A DNA stretch of 64,000 bases from Thunnus maccoyii. Lineage: Eukaryota; Chordata; Actinopteri; Scombriformes; Scombridae. The position numbers and the translations under genes are program-made. The notes under the pieces were generated by a model, which made no database searches, was not told where the DNA came from, and saw only the letters and a list, made by a program, of their open reading frames with translations. Numbering within the stretch: the first letter of the stretch is position 1; each line of letters starts with the position of its first letter. Positions 26,781 to 38,566 of this stretch are shown here, piece after piece. Location: NCBI RefSeq assembly GCF_910596095.1, contig NC_056551.1, positions 15,827,501 through 15,891,500 of the forward strand, given 5' to 3'.

Positions 26781-27889
26781 TGGATCTTTCATTTAGTCTC
26801 CTGTCACATAAAATGACAAGGTGCAGTAAATACTCACATGAATATATGCAGACATATATTCAGGTGGCACAGGTCTTTTTGCAACACATAAAATCCATTA
26901 TAATCTTCTATTTGGACCACAAGCCTTCTTCAACCACACAGAAAACATACTTAACATTGTTTGAACACCTTGATAGTTGATGGCTTCTTCTAATTTTATG
27001 AGAATCTCTTATAAATATGATTTTGAACAGATGACATATTTCAGAAATATTGGTAAAACATGGTTAAATAAAATGGATTTTCATTACATTACATCTGTGA
27101 TAGGTGTTGACAGTACAGATTTAGTAGGGTTTACGCAGCACTACTCCACCCAGATCCCACATCAGTCTATTAGGATTTATATTATTAGAGTTTTATTACA
27201 GTTTGCTCTTAAGAGATCCATCAGGGATTCAGACCTCTCTGGGCTCAGATTGATGCCAAACATGAGTAACGTCACCTTCATCGAGCCCAGTTTGTGGCAA
27301 AGGAAATGGTCATCACTTCAATATATTTTACATACTGGGTTTTAATAAGGTCAAAAGAAAGGAAAAAAGTATTTAAATGGGGAACATTTGTATTTATTGA
27401 TATATTATTCTGCATATAGCAGTGGAGTCTGTAGGGAAATAAAGCTAATATCAACTTAATTGTTGGTTAATAGTTATAAATTTTGTATTTTTGTATTTTT
27501 ATCAGTTATGCTATTAACTACAAGTCAGAAATGAAATGGTGGTTGGAGATTGGGATGGTCATACCTGCAGCCACACCAGCAGTCTGAAATATTTAATATG
27601 TTTTTCACCCACATTCACTTTGATTCTGCTTCTTCTCATTGAGGTTTAAATTCGGTTATAATTTTCATAAACCAACACAATTTGATTTTGCAATATTAGT
27701 ATTTTTAACATTTTTAACCTCATAGTTACATTTTGTAAGTTTAATTCAGAGTTATTTTGTTTATATGGAGTTTGGTTAATATTGAGTTAGCAGCAAACTG
27801 TGTATGTAATGTTTATTTGTAGTTAATTTATTTATTGTTTTATGTCCATCCTTCGTGTCTGTTAATTGGTTTGGCCAGTCAGTATATAC

Positions 27890-28133
27890 TCTATATTCCC
27901 CTCAGGTGTTGTTAGTTAGGCCAGTTTTGTCTTTGTTGAGGTCAGTTAAGTTATGTAGTTCAGTTTACTGTATTTTGATTCCAGTTCTGTCTTACTGACT
28001 TTTTATTTAGGGCCAGGTTTAGTTAATTATCACATTTGCTTAGTTGAGTGTCATTTTTTGGGTGAATAAAAATCCACTTTTTTGAAATAAACAAAAAAAT
28101 TGTGTCCTTGCCTTGCTGTTCAGTCCCTAACAG
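27890..28133 (+). repeat. Possible LTR or retroelement remnant
   Basis: The segment has 'tttgttgaggtcagttaag', then 'gggtgaataaaaatccact' (an AATAAA signal), a GT-rich stretch and an end 'cagtccctaaca'. That order resembles the R-U5 end of fish LTR elements that finish in CCTAACA. No matching 5' end or coding region was found, so this is tentative. Confidence 0.3.
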
Positions 28134-28848
28134 AGATAAAACCCAGAGCCAAACCCAAACCTAGTTTATCTGAATATCACTCTAACACTCCTGCTTCGTG
28201 TTTTTCTAAATGTTTTATGTTTTTGCACACAGCTAACTGTTGGAGCGCTCATAAATGATTCAGGACCAGCACATTGCAAGGGATTATGCTCGTATGGACA
28301 TAGAAGGGTGTTTATCATTCAGAGGATTATGTTTTTCTTAAGAAAGAGCCTTGCAGTATCTTCATTAGTGATTGATGGATCATCGTGTGCTAAGTAAACA
28401 CACACCTAGCAGCAAATTCTCTCCCTGAAATCAGATGAGAGTGTCTCCTCTCTTCAGCTCCGGCTACCTCACTGGCATTTCCTGGAGCGCGGAGAGTCTG
28501 GCTGAGAAGAATAGATGGTGTGCATTATAATGAACATGGGCTGACACCGCCTCATCCATCATTCCACCCAGGAAAATTATAGCAGTGCCAGGGAGAGAGG
28601 GAGAGAGAGAGAGAGACTTTAAATCACAGGACGTCTACAGGTCTAACTCCTCTCTCAGACTGTCATCAGCTCATTGTTGTTGTTTTTCAACTGTCCAGTC
28701 CACTTCTGGTTTGGGTCACAGAGGGACACTGTCTAACTGTTTGTCTCCCTGTCAGTTTACTGTATCCCCACTCTAACTCCCTTGTTGTATATTGCCTTAA
28801 ATATTCTTCTGTCTGTTCCTCCTTATATGCTTATATTACCCATGTGGG

Positions 28849-29113
28849 CTGCAACTAAGGATTATTATTACTGACAATTAGTCTGTTGGTTATTGTTATG
28901 ATTAATCACTCGGATGATAGTAAAAAATGTTGATCACAAGTGCCTACAGTGAGGTGACGTCTTCAAATTGCTTGCTTTTGTCCAAAACCAGTCCAACATC
29001 CAAAGCTATTCCATTCACAATGATATAAAGCAGCAAATCCTTACACATTTTTTGGCATTTTTCCTTGACAAATGACTTGCACATTAATTTCCTGTTGATT
29101 GACTAATCAGTTT
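28849..29113. repeat. AT-rich dispersed repeat, hAT-like family, copy 6
   Basis: Starts 'gggctgcaactaaggatta' and includes 'gaggtgacgtcttcaaatt' and 'aagcagcaaatccttacac', ending in 'ttgattgactaatcagttt'. The internal block 'gaggtgacatcttcaaatt' recurs in the copy at 49841, which ties these two together strongly. Confidence 0.65.
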
Positions 29114-29458
29114 TGCTCACTCACTCTTCAATCTAGTGTCACATATTTTAATATTTTGCTGTTGTGTGTCCCATGTTACCTCTCTGCACTTTGCTACTGA
29201 TGAATGTAATGTGCTGTGTGTGTGTCTTTTAGCAGAAGATACACTCCACTGACCACAATCCCGTCTCCCCTGTGAGCCCACTGCGCCCAGTATAATTCAT
29301 CCTAATACTGGTGTGTTTTTTACATGCACATTTCTCAACACGCCAAAGATTTGTCTCAAGGCACCGAGACACAATTTAATTACACTGAGCATACTTGTGC
29401 TTTTTGGGCTTTTTGAATTTATTATATCAAAGGACATACTGGAGGTGACGGTGTGTTT

Positions 29459-29508
<50 letters not shown>
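29459..29508. repeat. (GT)n microsatellite
   Basis: About 25 GT units. Confidence 0.97.
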
Positions 29509-29509
<1 letters not shown>

Positions 29510-30888
29510 TGCATCTGCCTGTGCGTGCATGTTCATCTGTGATCTCGAGTGATTCACTCAAGCACTGTGAAGACTGTTGTAATGGTGTTTCCGCAGCATA
29601 TTGATTTCACGATGAGCAGACGATGTCTTTATAAGATGACTCGAGAGATGGGAAATTAGATGTTATCTCGTAACAACAGAGGATGAGGAATCATATGGTG
29701 CATTATCTGATTTTGGACTCATGTCAAGCTGTCAAACTTACTGCTCCACAGATGACATGTGCGCTGCGAGCCTCCTCTATGAGCTGCTAGACGAGGATAA
29801 TTACCACAGATGGACTGCGACTGGTAAATCGAGTGAAAGTGGGAAACAAAATATAGATTTTGTTTTACATTGCAAATAGTAGTTTAAAGTTATGCAGCGT
29901 AGGAGATAGCCTGAAGGTTAGAGCAAGGCCTTTAATCCCCCGTTGCCCTAGTAAACCTCCTCTGTGACCACTATAGAAGCCTGCCTGTGTTGCATATTTC
30001 AACCTGCAAGTAGAAGAATACAGCCCAAGCAGTGTGCAGTGCTTTCATGTAGAAAGATTACCACAGATAGTGTGCTTTAAGTGACCGGCCAGCATTTCCA
30101 CTTGGCTGCACCCTCTGATGCCACCTGAACAGAATTCAGTAGGAGCCTTCAAGCTCCTCATACATAATGTATTGCTGAAGGTCTGCTCAGTTTTCATGTT
30201 CTCCTAATTCATTTCACAAAGAGAGAGAGAGAGCTCTGCCAGCATACAGAGCACAACGCCTGCATCACACTGTACACTGTCAAATCAGGAATCACCACTT
30301 CACAACTGACTTTCTTTGCTCAAGAACTGTCAGGTGGCTTTTTGTTTGACTTGAATTCTTATGGGTGTATATCAAACCTATTTTTATGTATCTTTTGTGC
30401 CGGTTGTGACATTGTTTGACCCTTTAAACTTTTATCTAAAATAGTATATTTATTGTCTTTTTGCTTCGACAAGTTTCATTTGATTGAGGTTGCTGAGAGA
30501 AAGAACTTGATCGAATCAACGTAGCAGCATAATGCAGTGTAATTCTCCATGCTCTTTGTCTTCACGTCTCAGAGACAGAAATTGATATTTATTAGTTTAA
30601 TGCTCAGTGACACGGCTCTGGCCTTGCCCTTCATTTTTTATGTTGCCTTCCCTTATTTCTTTAGCGGTGTGATTTGATGTGCCGTGATTGTCTTTTGTTT
30701 CTCTTTTGCTCACAGCCTAAAATCATTCATGAAAATCAATCCCAACATAGCGCGCTCTTCTGTTTCTCAAAACGTAGCCTTCCGCTGACCTCAATAAATC
30801 GACCGACGAGCGTTAAACATTTCAGTTAGTGCCCTTAAAGTGGCCTTTCCACAAACATAGTTCTTCACGCAAAGGGGGGCACTGAGAG

Positions 30889-30891
<3 letters not shown>

Positions 30892-30962
<71 letters not shown>
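30892..30962. repeat. Compound (GT)n(GA)n microsatellite
   Basis: GT units with two short interruptions followed by about 13 GA units. Confidence 0.95.
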
Positions 30963-30966
<4 letters not shown>

Positions 30967-31180
30967 GAGAGACCAGTGTAATGACCACAATTGTAGTGTA
31001 ATATAATTATGGCTGATTGACTATAATTAATGATTGTGTCTGATCATTTTAGTTTATGTTATTTTAAAGGGAGGGGTCCCAGTCAGTCTGCCCATTATCT
31101 GGGAATCCACAGGAAGTCAAATGGCATCTAGTTACTGATGCCAGTAGTCATAAATGATTTTTCACATTATTTCAGTGAAA

Positions 31181-31646
31181 GGATAAGGATGGGCAATTTT
31201 CTATATTTTTCTGATTGTCAGCAAATCTCATGTGCAGAGCCAAAATAACAATAAACTTATACTTACAAGTATTGTGCGTGTGTCCAAAGCCTCTTGACTT
31301 TGTGCTACATTATAAATTTCTCAAAGAACTTCAGTACAAAGTCAAAAAGTTTTGATATGTGGCACAACCAGTTAGCGAAGCTCTGTAAACAGTATCAAAT
31401 TCCCACACTATGGTAGCCATTGTCCTCATGGTGAATGAACATGTCACCCAGTGCAGCGGTGTGGCTCATTGATGTGTTTTTAATAGTTTTTGGGCAACAA
31501 CGGAGGTCTAAGGCACAGAAGAATAAGATCAGATCTTGTTTGCACACAATACTTGTAAGCAGTATAACTTCATTGTTGGTTTGGCTCTGCACATGAGACT
31601 TGTTGACAATAAGAAAAATATAGATCATATAACACCAGCCTTATCC
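31181..31646. mobile_element. Foldback (inverted-repeat) non-autonomous element
   Basis: The arms are inverted copies of about 115 bases. The left arm starts GGATAAGG and continues through 'ctatatttttctgattgtc' and 'ctcatgtgcagagccaaa'. The right arm, read in reverse, repeats GGATAAGG, 'ctatatttttcttattgtc' and 'ctcatgtgcagagccaaa', then 'cttacaagtattgtg' in both. The loop is about 235 bases and encodes nothing recognisable. It fits a MITE-type element, and its superfamily is not evident. Confidence 0.7.
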
Positions 31647-32929
31647 TCAAGTACCTCTAAAAAGGGATGAGTAACTACAATCCGACCTCTTCTTTCCATC
31701 CTGTTTGGTTCTGCCTCCAGCGATCCTGATAGGATAGGTTCCTGAGGTTGGGACCTAAGAGGGCCCTCCTTTCTTGCTATGTCAGTTTCTCTTTAGGCAA
31801 AGCACCTCTGCACCAGTAGCACCCCTTATCTCCAGTGGTCATTCACTATTGACTACTATTCTACCTCACCATTCACCTGCTGGGCTTATCATCTGGTAAC
31901 ACGTAGATCTCAATTTGTAATCCACACACACACAGCACAAAAGCAGCCAAGAAATCAGAGCTCTGTTTTCTCCAGTGAATCACCTTTAAACACCTGGCCC
32001 TCTAAAGGCACAGGTGCTTAAGAGAAACAAATGGGGACTAAAGACTGCAGAACCAAGAAGGTGGCCCTACCAATTAACAAGTTTAAGTTTAAAAAACTGG
32101 TTTTGTGTCTTAAAACAGTGAATAGTAATGAGTTACATTCTGTTTGTTAGAAGCTGATACATGTTTAAGTGTTAATCTATTACTCTAGACACACAAGGTT
32201 AGAAGAAGTCCAAACAAGGCAACTCAAAACAGAGGTCTAGTCAAAAGCCAAGCTGCTCCACTTTGTACTTGTATGGGCCTTACAGTTAATGCAAGAAAAG
32301 AGGATTACAAGAGATGTTATGAAAAGAAATTAAGGCATGACTCGACTCTCTCTGTTCTCAAGACATATTTTTAATGGAACAGAATACTGCATGTAAGCTC
32401 AGACAACAAATCCCAAGTGAAATAATTTTAATATAACCTTGTAGGGAAAAAAACAAATATGCACCAAGGCAACAAATTAGGTGCAGCTTCTCCATATTTG
32501 ACATGATGTATTAAATTAGAAATTAGGCAAATTTGCCTGGAGTTTTTCTTTTCATTCCATTTTACTGTGTTATGTTTAAAATTACATTATGTTCTGTAAT
32601 GTAATTATGCACCTTTCGCAAATTATGACTTGATCCAGAATGTTTAAAGTAGTTCTGAGAAAAGCTTGTTTGTGACCATGCATTCAAGTGGACATGAAAC
32701 TGTTTAGGTTGATTAGGTTATGGCTGATTTCCTGCATCTGAATTTTATCTTAAATGCACACATTGAAAGCTACAATGCAGCTGCACAAACTGTACACAGA
32801 GAATAAGACAAGAGTAACAGATATTTATGTTTGCTTGTCCTGAGTGAAGGCTTGTTTTTCTGCATCTGGCTGTATGGATATCAGTGTGGGATGTGGGGGG
32901 TGGAAGCATCTGAAAGGCTGAGAATTCCT

Positions 32930-33185
32930 GAAAAAAAAAGCAGCGAGACGAGTGAGAAGGGAAGAGGGAGGTCTTTTGGCCACTTGTGGCCTTCGCAACC
33001 CAGGCACAAATCATAGAGGGACATGGCAATCGGAGTGACAGATGAACAATGCTCCCATTTTCCAACCCCCTGTGAACAGGCCCATCCATCACGGGAGGGG
33101 AGATTAATTCAATTCATCAGCTTTTTGTCTCCTTGGGCCCCCTAATGCCACCTGATATTGCTCAAAGGGGACTTATAAATGTTTG
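32930..33185. promoter_or_regulatory. Candidate non-coding regulatory block
   Basis: A repeat-free stretch with balanced composition including 'gagattaattcaattcatca', 'cccctaatgccacctgat' and 'gcccatccatcacgggag'. Reading frames on both strands break in different places. Proposed only from its contrast with the AT-rich, repeat-laden sequence on both sides. Confidence 0.25.
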
Positions 33186-34824
33186 TGGATTTGATCTGAA
33201 CCCGCTTGCTTGACACTGAATTAAAACATTAGTCTTTTACTCTTAGCAGTACACTGGTTTTTGCCAACAGCCTGCCTGCCAATTCTACCATAACTCTGAA
33301 CAAGATGAATTCTTATGAGGAGGAAAATGTTTGCCAAAGGCAGCAAACAAGAACGTAAACAGGAGTTTGTGAAGTGAGAAGTGCTTTGGAGAAAGATGGA
33401 GTGGTGGTTACAGAGGAAAATACAGTTCCTCTAAATGTTTCATGGAAAAAAAACTTTTAATGAAAAAGCTGAATCATCACTGCAGGGATTCAGCTGATGT
33501 AAATTTCATCAGGGCACAGAAGATGCAAAACACTTTTTAGCATCATCTATTAATATGACACTGTCAAAGACTATTCACACAAAGAACAATCTATAAAACT
33601 ATGTTCAACAAGTTTGGGCAGTTTTATCACCATTGCCCAACAAAGGAATATGCAGTTTCTAAAAATCTATACAAACATAGCAACAAGAGATCTGATGATT
33701 ATATAAATTGATTAATCCAAAGTTACATTTTCACATCTTTACCATTTTGAAAGTTATGCTCTCAAATACATAAATATATACATAAAGCAACTAAAGCCTA
33801 ACTGATGTTGGAGTCATGAAACTTGTCATGTTGAGAATCACGTATAAGTGAGCCAACTCAGGGGGCAAAGACAAGGTTCAAGCCATGGTGTGTGCTGTAA
33901 AATAATATGCATTTGCTGTGTAGTCCTGCCTAGCTAGACAGGTGGAGCATGGCACAAACTCAGGAGCAGTGAGGACCTCTAGTGGTCATTACAATAACTG
34001 AATAAAAGATTTGTATGTACTGAAGTGAAATTGTATAAGTGACATCCAATTCTTTTGATTTCTAATTTGTTTGTGTTAAAAGGCCTTTAGAGCTGCTTAA
34101 TTTGTGAATATGACCAACCACCGCCACTGTCAGGAGGATAAACACTCATTTTGTATGGTCACAAAACACTTGTGAGAAGCATATGCAATACATGTAAAGA
34201 GTGCATTTCTGGTACATTGCATATACATAAAAATTAAATCTATTTTGGTTGCCATGACCTAAAGTACCTAAATAAGCAAGAACACACTGATTAATATAGT
34301 TAAGCATTTGTACCTTAAGTAGAACTTTTGTTCCATTTTACACAACTATACTGTATATAAAGTACACCACCAAGTTAAGTATATATATTTTATAGAAAAT
34401 TCACTTCAATGCCATTTAGACTATTTTCCTTGGGCAGTTAAGTAAATTTTGCCAGTCACTCTCTTAGAAGCTTTGGCTTGAGGATCCAAGAGTATCTTAT
34501 CGGGCCATTATGTAGATTTCGATGGCATTTCCATTAAGTACAGACCAACAAATACCTGCTCTGCCCCAGTAACACACTGTCCAAAACATGTAGTGATTAC
34601 AACCACAAGTGATAAAGGCAGTTTAATTTGTATGAATTGTAGAAAAAGAAAATTACATACATGTGGTATATACAGAGTTGTTAAGGCAAAAGGGTTACCA
34701 TTTTAGGCCATGTCCCATTTATATTCACTTCTCACATCTTTTCTGATGTATTTCTTCAAATTAAAAAAAAGTGTTCATGGACTAAAAACTGACAACTGAG
34801 ACTTCTTATTGAAGAAAAGGTCAC

Positions 34825-34830
34825 TTTATT
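34825..34830 (-). terminator. Polyadenylation signal of the small membrane-protein gene
   Basis: AATAAA on the minus strand, beginning six bases after the stop codon at 34836-34838. If used, the 3' UTR would be only about 20-35 bases. Confidence 0.5.
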
Positions 34831-34835
34831 CAGAT

Positions 34836-35506
34836 TTAAGGATAACTCTCTTTCTGAGGCTGATAGTGAATCCTGCCTCCTCTCCAGACATACAGGTAGT
34901 AGGCCACGCTCAGAGACCCCACTATAGACACCAGCAGGACAGCTGCGACAAGAACCATCTTCCACACGGCTGATTCTCCTCCTTTTTCATCTGAATCTAA
35001 CAGGAAATAACAAAAAAGGGATCACTTACTGTAGAGGATGTAGTCTCAAATGGACAGTTTAAAGACCCTAATGACTGCTACAGATTGATGCTCTGCTGTT
35101 ACCAGCCCACCTTGCTCCTTCATAACAAATGGCTCTAATGTAGTTACTAAGGTCTGGTCCTCCAACATCATCTGTTGAAGCACTGCTGGGCTCTCGGGCC
35201 ACACCACCTCCTCTACTGCTGGAGATTCTCTATCAACCTGTCTATCAACCTCTTCATACTGTGGAGTGTCATCATTGAGAATCCAATGGCCCCGGACGTA
35301 TCGAGGAATGCCTATGAATATAAATTGTCAGGAGCGTGGTACAGAGGAATAGGTTGATTATTTCTGAATTATTCTTCACATGCAGGTTATAAACCAGTAG
35401 ATCAAACCATCAGCCAACAAAAGATACATGTTAATATTTGTATCTTACCTGACTGGACATTTGATGGGGCCAAAAGAGCCAAAAACACAAGATTAAGAAG
35501 AAGCAT
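34836..35506 (-). CDS. Unrecognised small type I membrane protein, three exons
   Basis: Exons on the minus strand are 35449-35506, 35111-35311 and 34836-34996 (58+201+161 bases, 139 residues plus stop). Both introns are phase 1 with canonical ends (GTAAGA...TTCATAG and GTGGGC...CTGTTAG). The ATG is the first after an in-frame TAA upstream. Residues 1-19 (MLLLNLVFLALLAPSNVQS) look like a signal peptide. Residues 20-99 form an acidic ectodomain with no cysteine and no N-glycosylation site. Residues about 100-123 are a membrane segment (start MVLVAAVLLVSIVGSLS), followed by a short tail WRGGRIHYQPQKESYP. Phase-1 introns and the signal-peptide/TM layout support a real cell-surface or secretory-pathway protein. 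I do not recognise the family. It sits between med13l and mtfp1, on the same strand as both. Confidence 0.78.
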
Positions 35507-36040
35507 GACTGTGCGTACCAGTGCTTGGATTTCCTTTGCCTTTTATGTGTGCACTTCATCTGTTGAATTGGCATCAGCTGTGGCCTCCTGACTCAATCAA
35601 GATAAATTACTGCAACAGCACTCTTGTGCTTCAGAGTGCTTCCATCCGATTGGTTAAACCGTCCCCTGAATTTCACCTCTTTTATCTGAAAGTGATGGTA
35701 GGTTTCTCAGGAAGTGGAAACAGCCTGCACGAAGAGCAAGTTGTCACGCTGTTGTTTAAAATCTCAAGATGTTCTCATAAGGAGGTCATGCTGCAGATTG
35801 TGTTTAGTTACATAATTGCTCATTTTTTCCCAAAACAGAGCGGTCAATCATTATTTCCCAACGCTAAAAAGTGGTTCTGCTTTACTTGTTAATATTTGTG
35901 CTGTTAAAGATAAATGCAGGAATGTTAAAAACAGAGCAAATAGCTTATAAAGACTTACTTATGTAACTAACTAAAAGTCTTAATGCTGTTTTGTGATGTT
36001 TGAAAAGAGAAATCAGACATGTTGTTCTGTCATTATATAA
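35507..36040. other. Intergenic gap upstream of the small membrane-protein gene
   Basis: Contains the promoter of the small membrane-protein gene by position, but no clear TATA or CpG cluster. A plus-strand reading frame of 123 codons at 35521-35892 has no recognisable domain and is probably chance. Confidence 0.5.
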
Positions 36041-38566
36041 TTTATTTCACAACAGATTTACAAGTTTTTTTTCTCCAGTGTTTGAGAAGTTGTTACAGGA
36101 ATAGGAAGGAAACTGTGTTCATTGTAAGTGATGGAGCTTTCAACAGTTGCTTTCACATTTGAAAAAATAATCTCCACTTGGTGAACTACTGAAAACGGAA
36201 CAGAGTTTGAGGTTTGGCAATTTTTCAGTTAAGGCTGAAAGTGTGACTCATATAACCCACTTCCGAACACACCGCCGCATATGAAAATTAGCAAAAATGT
36301 TCAGAAAAAAAAAAAAGTGTTACAGTAAACAATTCCTTTTCATTTGCAGCAAGCAACAATAGCAAAAAATACAATGAAGTTCTGAGTGTAAAGTTTGAGA
36401 TGTTAAAATTGAATATGAATAAGTATGTATGTAATGTAATATGGGATGCACCAATAAGACTTTTAAATCAGATGATTTGACGTGTCATAGCAGAGTAATA
36501 ACATTAATAATAGGTGCATTCAGTTGAGGCATCCCAGTTGCAGAGCACTGGTAGTACACTTGCTGACTGGTAGGGCTTACTGGGACACTTAAGCAAACTA
36601 TGTGTAGATTTTTGATTTTGAAGCCTTTGTTATTTACATCTGTGCTTTTCCTGCTACGGCAAGTCAAATGTCAGGCAAGAAAAAAGTCTATACTTTTATA
36701 CTTACTTAAGGTAAAAGTAAACATAACAATATTGCTGGTATTCACTGAAGCCTTAACCACATACTAAATTGTTAGCCAATAAAAAATAAGTACTGTTCAA
36801 TAAAACTGGCCTGATTTGGTTATGAAATAATGTTAAATAGGTTGCTTTAGTACCAGCAAGTAAAAACATCATCATTGGTACACCCCAAGTTTTCACAATC
36901 TTTCCTTTCAAGACTTCTCCCTCCATGAAAAAGTGCACCACACCCTCCATAGCAAGGAGAAAATGGTGTAATGCAAACATATTAGTTATTGCTAAAATGG
37001 TATACTGATGGTAACCGTTCCCTTTGTAGTATGTTCTTTGTCTTAGTGACAGCTAATCCAAATTTCAAGCCACATTTTGTATCAGGTGTCCCTTCATTTT
37101 ACAACATTTAACATACTTTGCATATCTTATTTCTAAAGTGGAAGAACAATCCCTTTAATTCGCAAAGTACACAAAGACTTGTACACAAAGAATTCTTTCC
37201 CTTGCATAGTTCAGCATGAGCTACAGTATATTACTTTGCTCCTTGAAGAAAAGCCTTGGTAATAATAGATTTACAGTATCTGTACATTTCTTACTTAATC
37301 CCTTAAACCGTTTTCTGCATAGGTACTACACTGGCCTCCACAATTATTTGAGAAGTGCAACACTAAATTAAATATACTTGGACTAGATGGAGAACTCTAC
37401 TTTTCTACATCACCTGTTTAATTTATACAGTCACAGGTTAAAGTTTATTGGGAGAAGAAGTATCATATTTCAAGGTCTGATGGTTTTATCTATTTTTCAG
37501 CTATAATTTACTCTAACTGTATACTCCATATCACGCTGTCTATAAATAAAGTCTAAAATTTGTTATACATGTCAGAAACTATTGTGTATCATGGTCAGAC
37601 TACAAGAAGTTACAGTATTGTGCATTAAGAACATCTGACTATGACCAACAGTTTAGATATTGGTGATAAATCATTCAAATACTTGTGAGGCTGACTGCAC
37701 AAGTATGACTTGATGTTACTACAGGTATTCTTAAGTTTAATAGAGCAATAGACCATATATATAGAATCACACTGATTGTAACAATGGTGTGAAAAGACTC
37801 CCAGTGCAAACCTTAACAGCTCCCATCACTAACAATAAGGTAGAATGAAACAATGGGGGAAAAAAGTGCATTAGAGAATGCACTTAAAACATCTATTCTG
37901 GATAGCAGACACCTTTCTATTCAGCTAGAAACAAAAAACTGAAACATTTTGTATGAGTAAAGAATAAAAGGGAAATCATGGCAAACTGGCTTTTTGGCCT
38001 GTCATTACAGTACCACTGAATATGGCTAAAAAACACAGCAAGTGTGGATTTGTATGCAATCTCTTAAACATCCAGACATGAGGTGAGACCAGAGAAACAG
38101 CTCATAACTCTAACAGAGGGCAACCTTGGAGGGTTTCTCTGTACAGACAATCTCAGGAATATAACAGTACACTGTATCCCTGCCGAAGAATACCTTAAGA
38201 AGCAGTATGTCGCTTTTTCATTCTCAATATTTATACATTTTGTCATACAGCTACATTTCTTTTTGAACATTTTTTTGGTACCTCTACCCAGATTGCCCTG
38301 AGAGCTTTAAGTTGAGTATCCCTAGAGGGATAATTCAAGAAACAGGATTTCACTTTTAAGAACTTAACCTGCTTATATAAACTCTGTAATTTTGCAATAA
38401 AATCCCTTTAATAATTTCTATCTTTGATGAGCTGTGAAATCTTGCTTCTTGAAATCCATATACATTTCTTTAGTGCTTCACAGTGGTGAATAATCACTAC
38501 AGGTCTACACAGACTGGACTGGTTTCTACCAGGGAGGGGACAGTCTGCCTTCTGCATGATCCCTCA
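36041..38566 (-). other. mtfp1: Probable mtfp1 3' UTR
   Basis: Follows the mtfp1 stop codon. Minus-strand AATAAA signals are at 37444-37449 and 36041-36046, giving a 3' UTR of about 1.1 or 2.5 kb. The stretch is AT-rich, lacks the mobile elements seen elsewhere and has no supported reading frame, which fits UTR rather than intron. The extent is inferred. Confidence 0.5.

Larger units (their letters stand above)
23311..34824. other. Intergenic region between med13l and the small membrane-protein gene
   Basis: About 11.5 kb with no recognised gene. It holds a 54-base AT hairpin (23827-23880), microsatellites at 25716, 26728, 29459 and 30892, one hAT-like copy (28849), a possible LTR remnant ending near 28133, an inverted-repeat element (31181-31646) and repeat-free blocks near 28.4, 29.6-29.8 and 32.9-33.2 kb. 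The longest reading frame (26977-27345, 122 codons) has no recognisable domain. Confidence 0.6.

Noticed and set aside
26977..27345. Plus-strand reading frame of 122 codons
   Set aside because: AT-rich, no domain, no promoter or splice context; length is possible by chance.
35521..35892. Plus-strand frame of 123 codons next to the small membrane-protein gene
   Set aside because: No domain seen and it lies over the probable promoter of the minus-strand gene.
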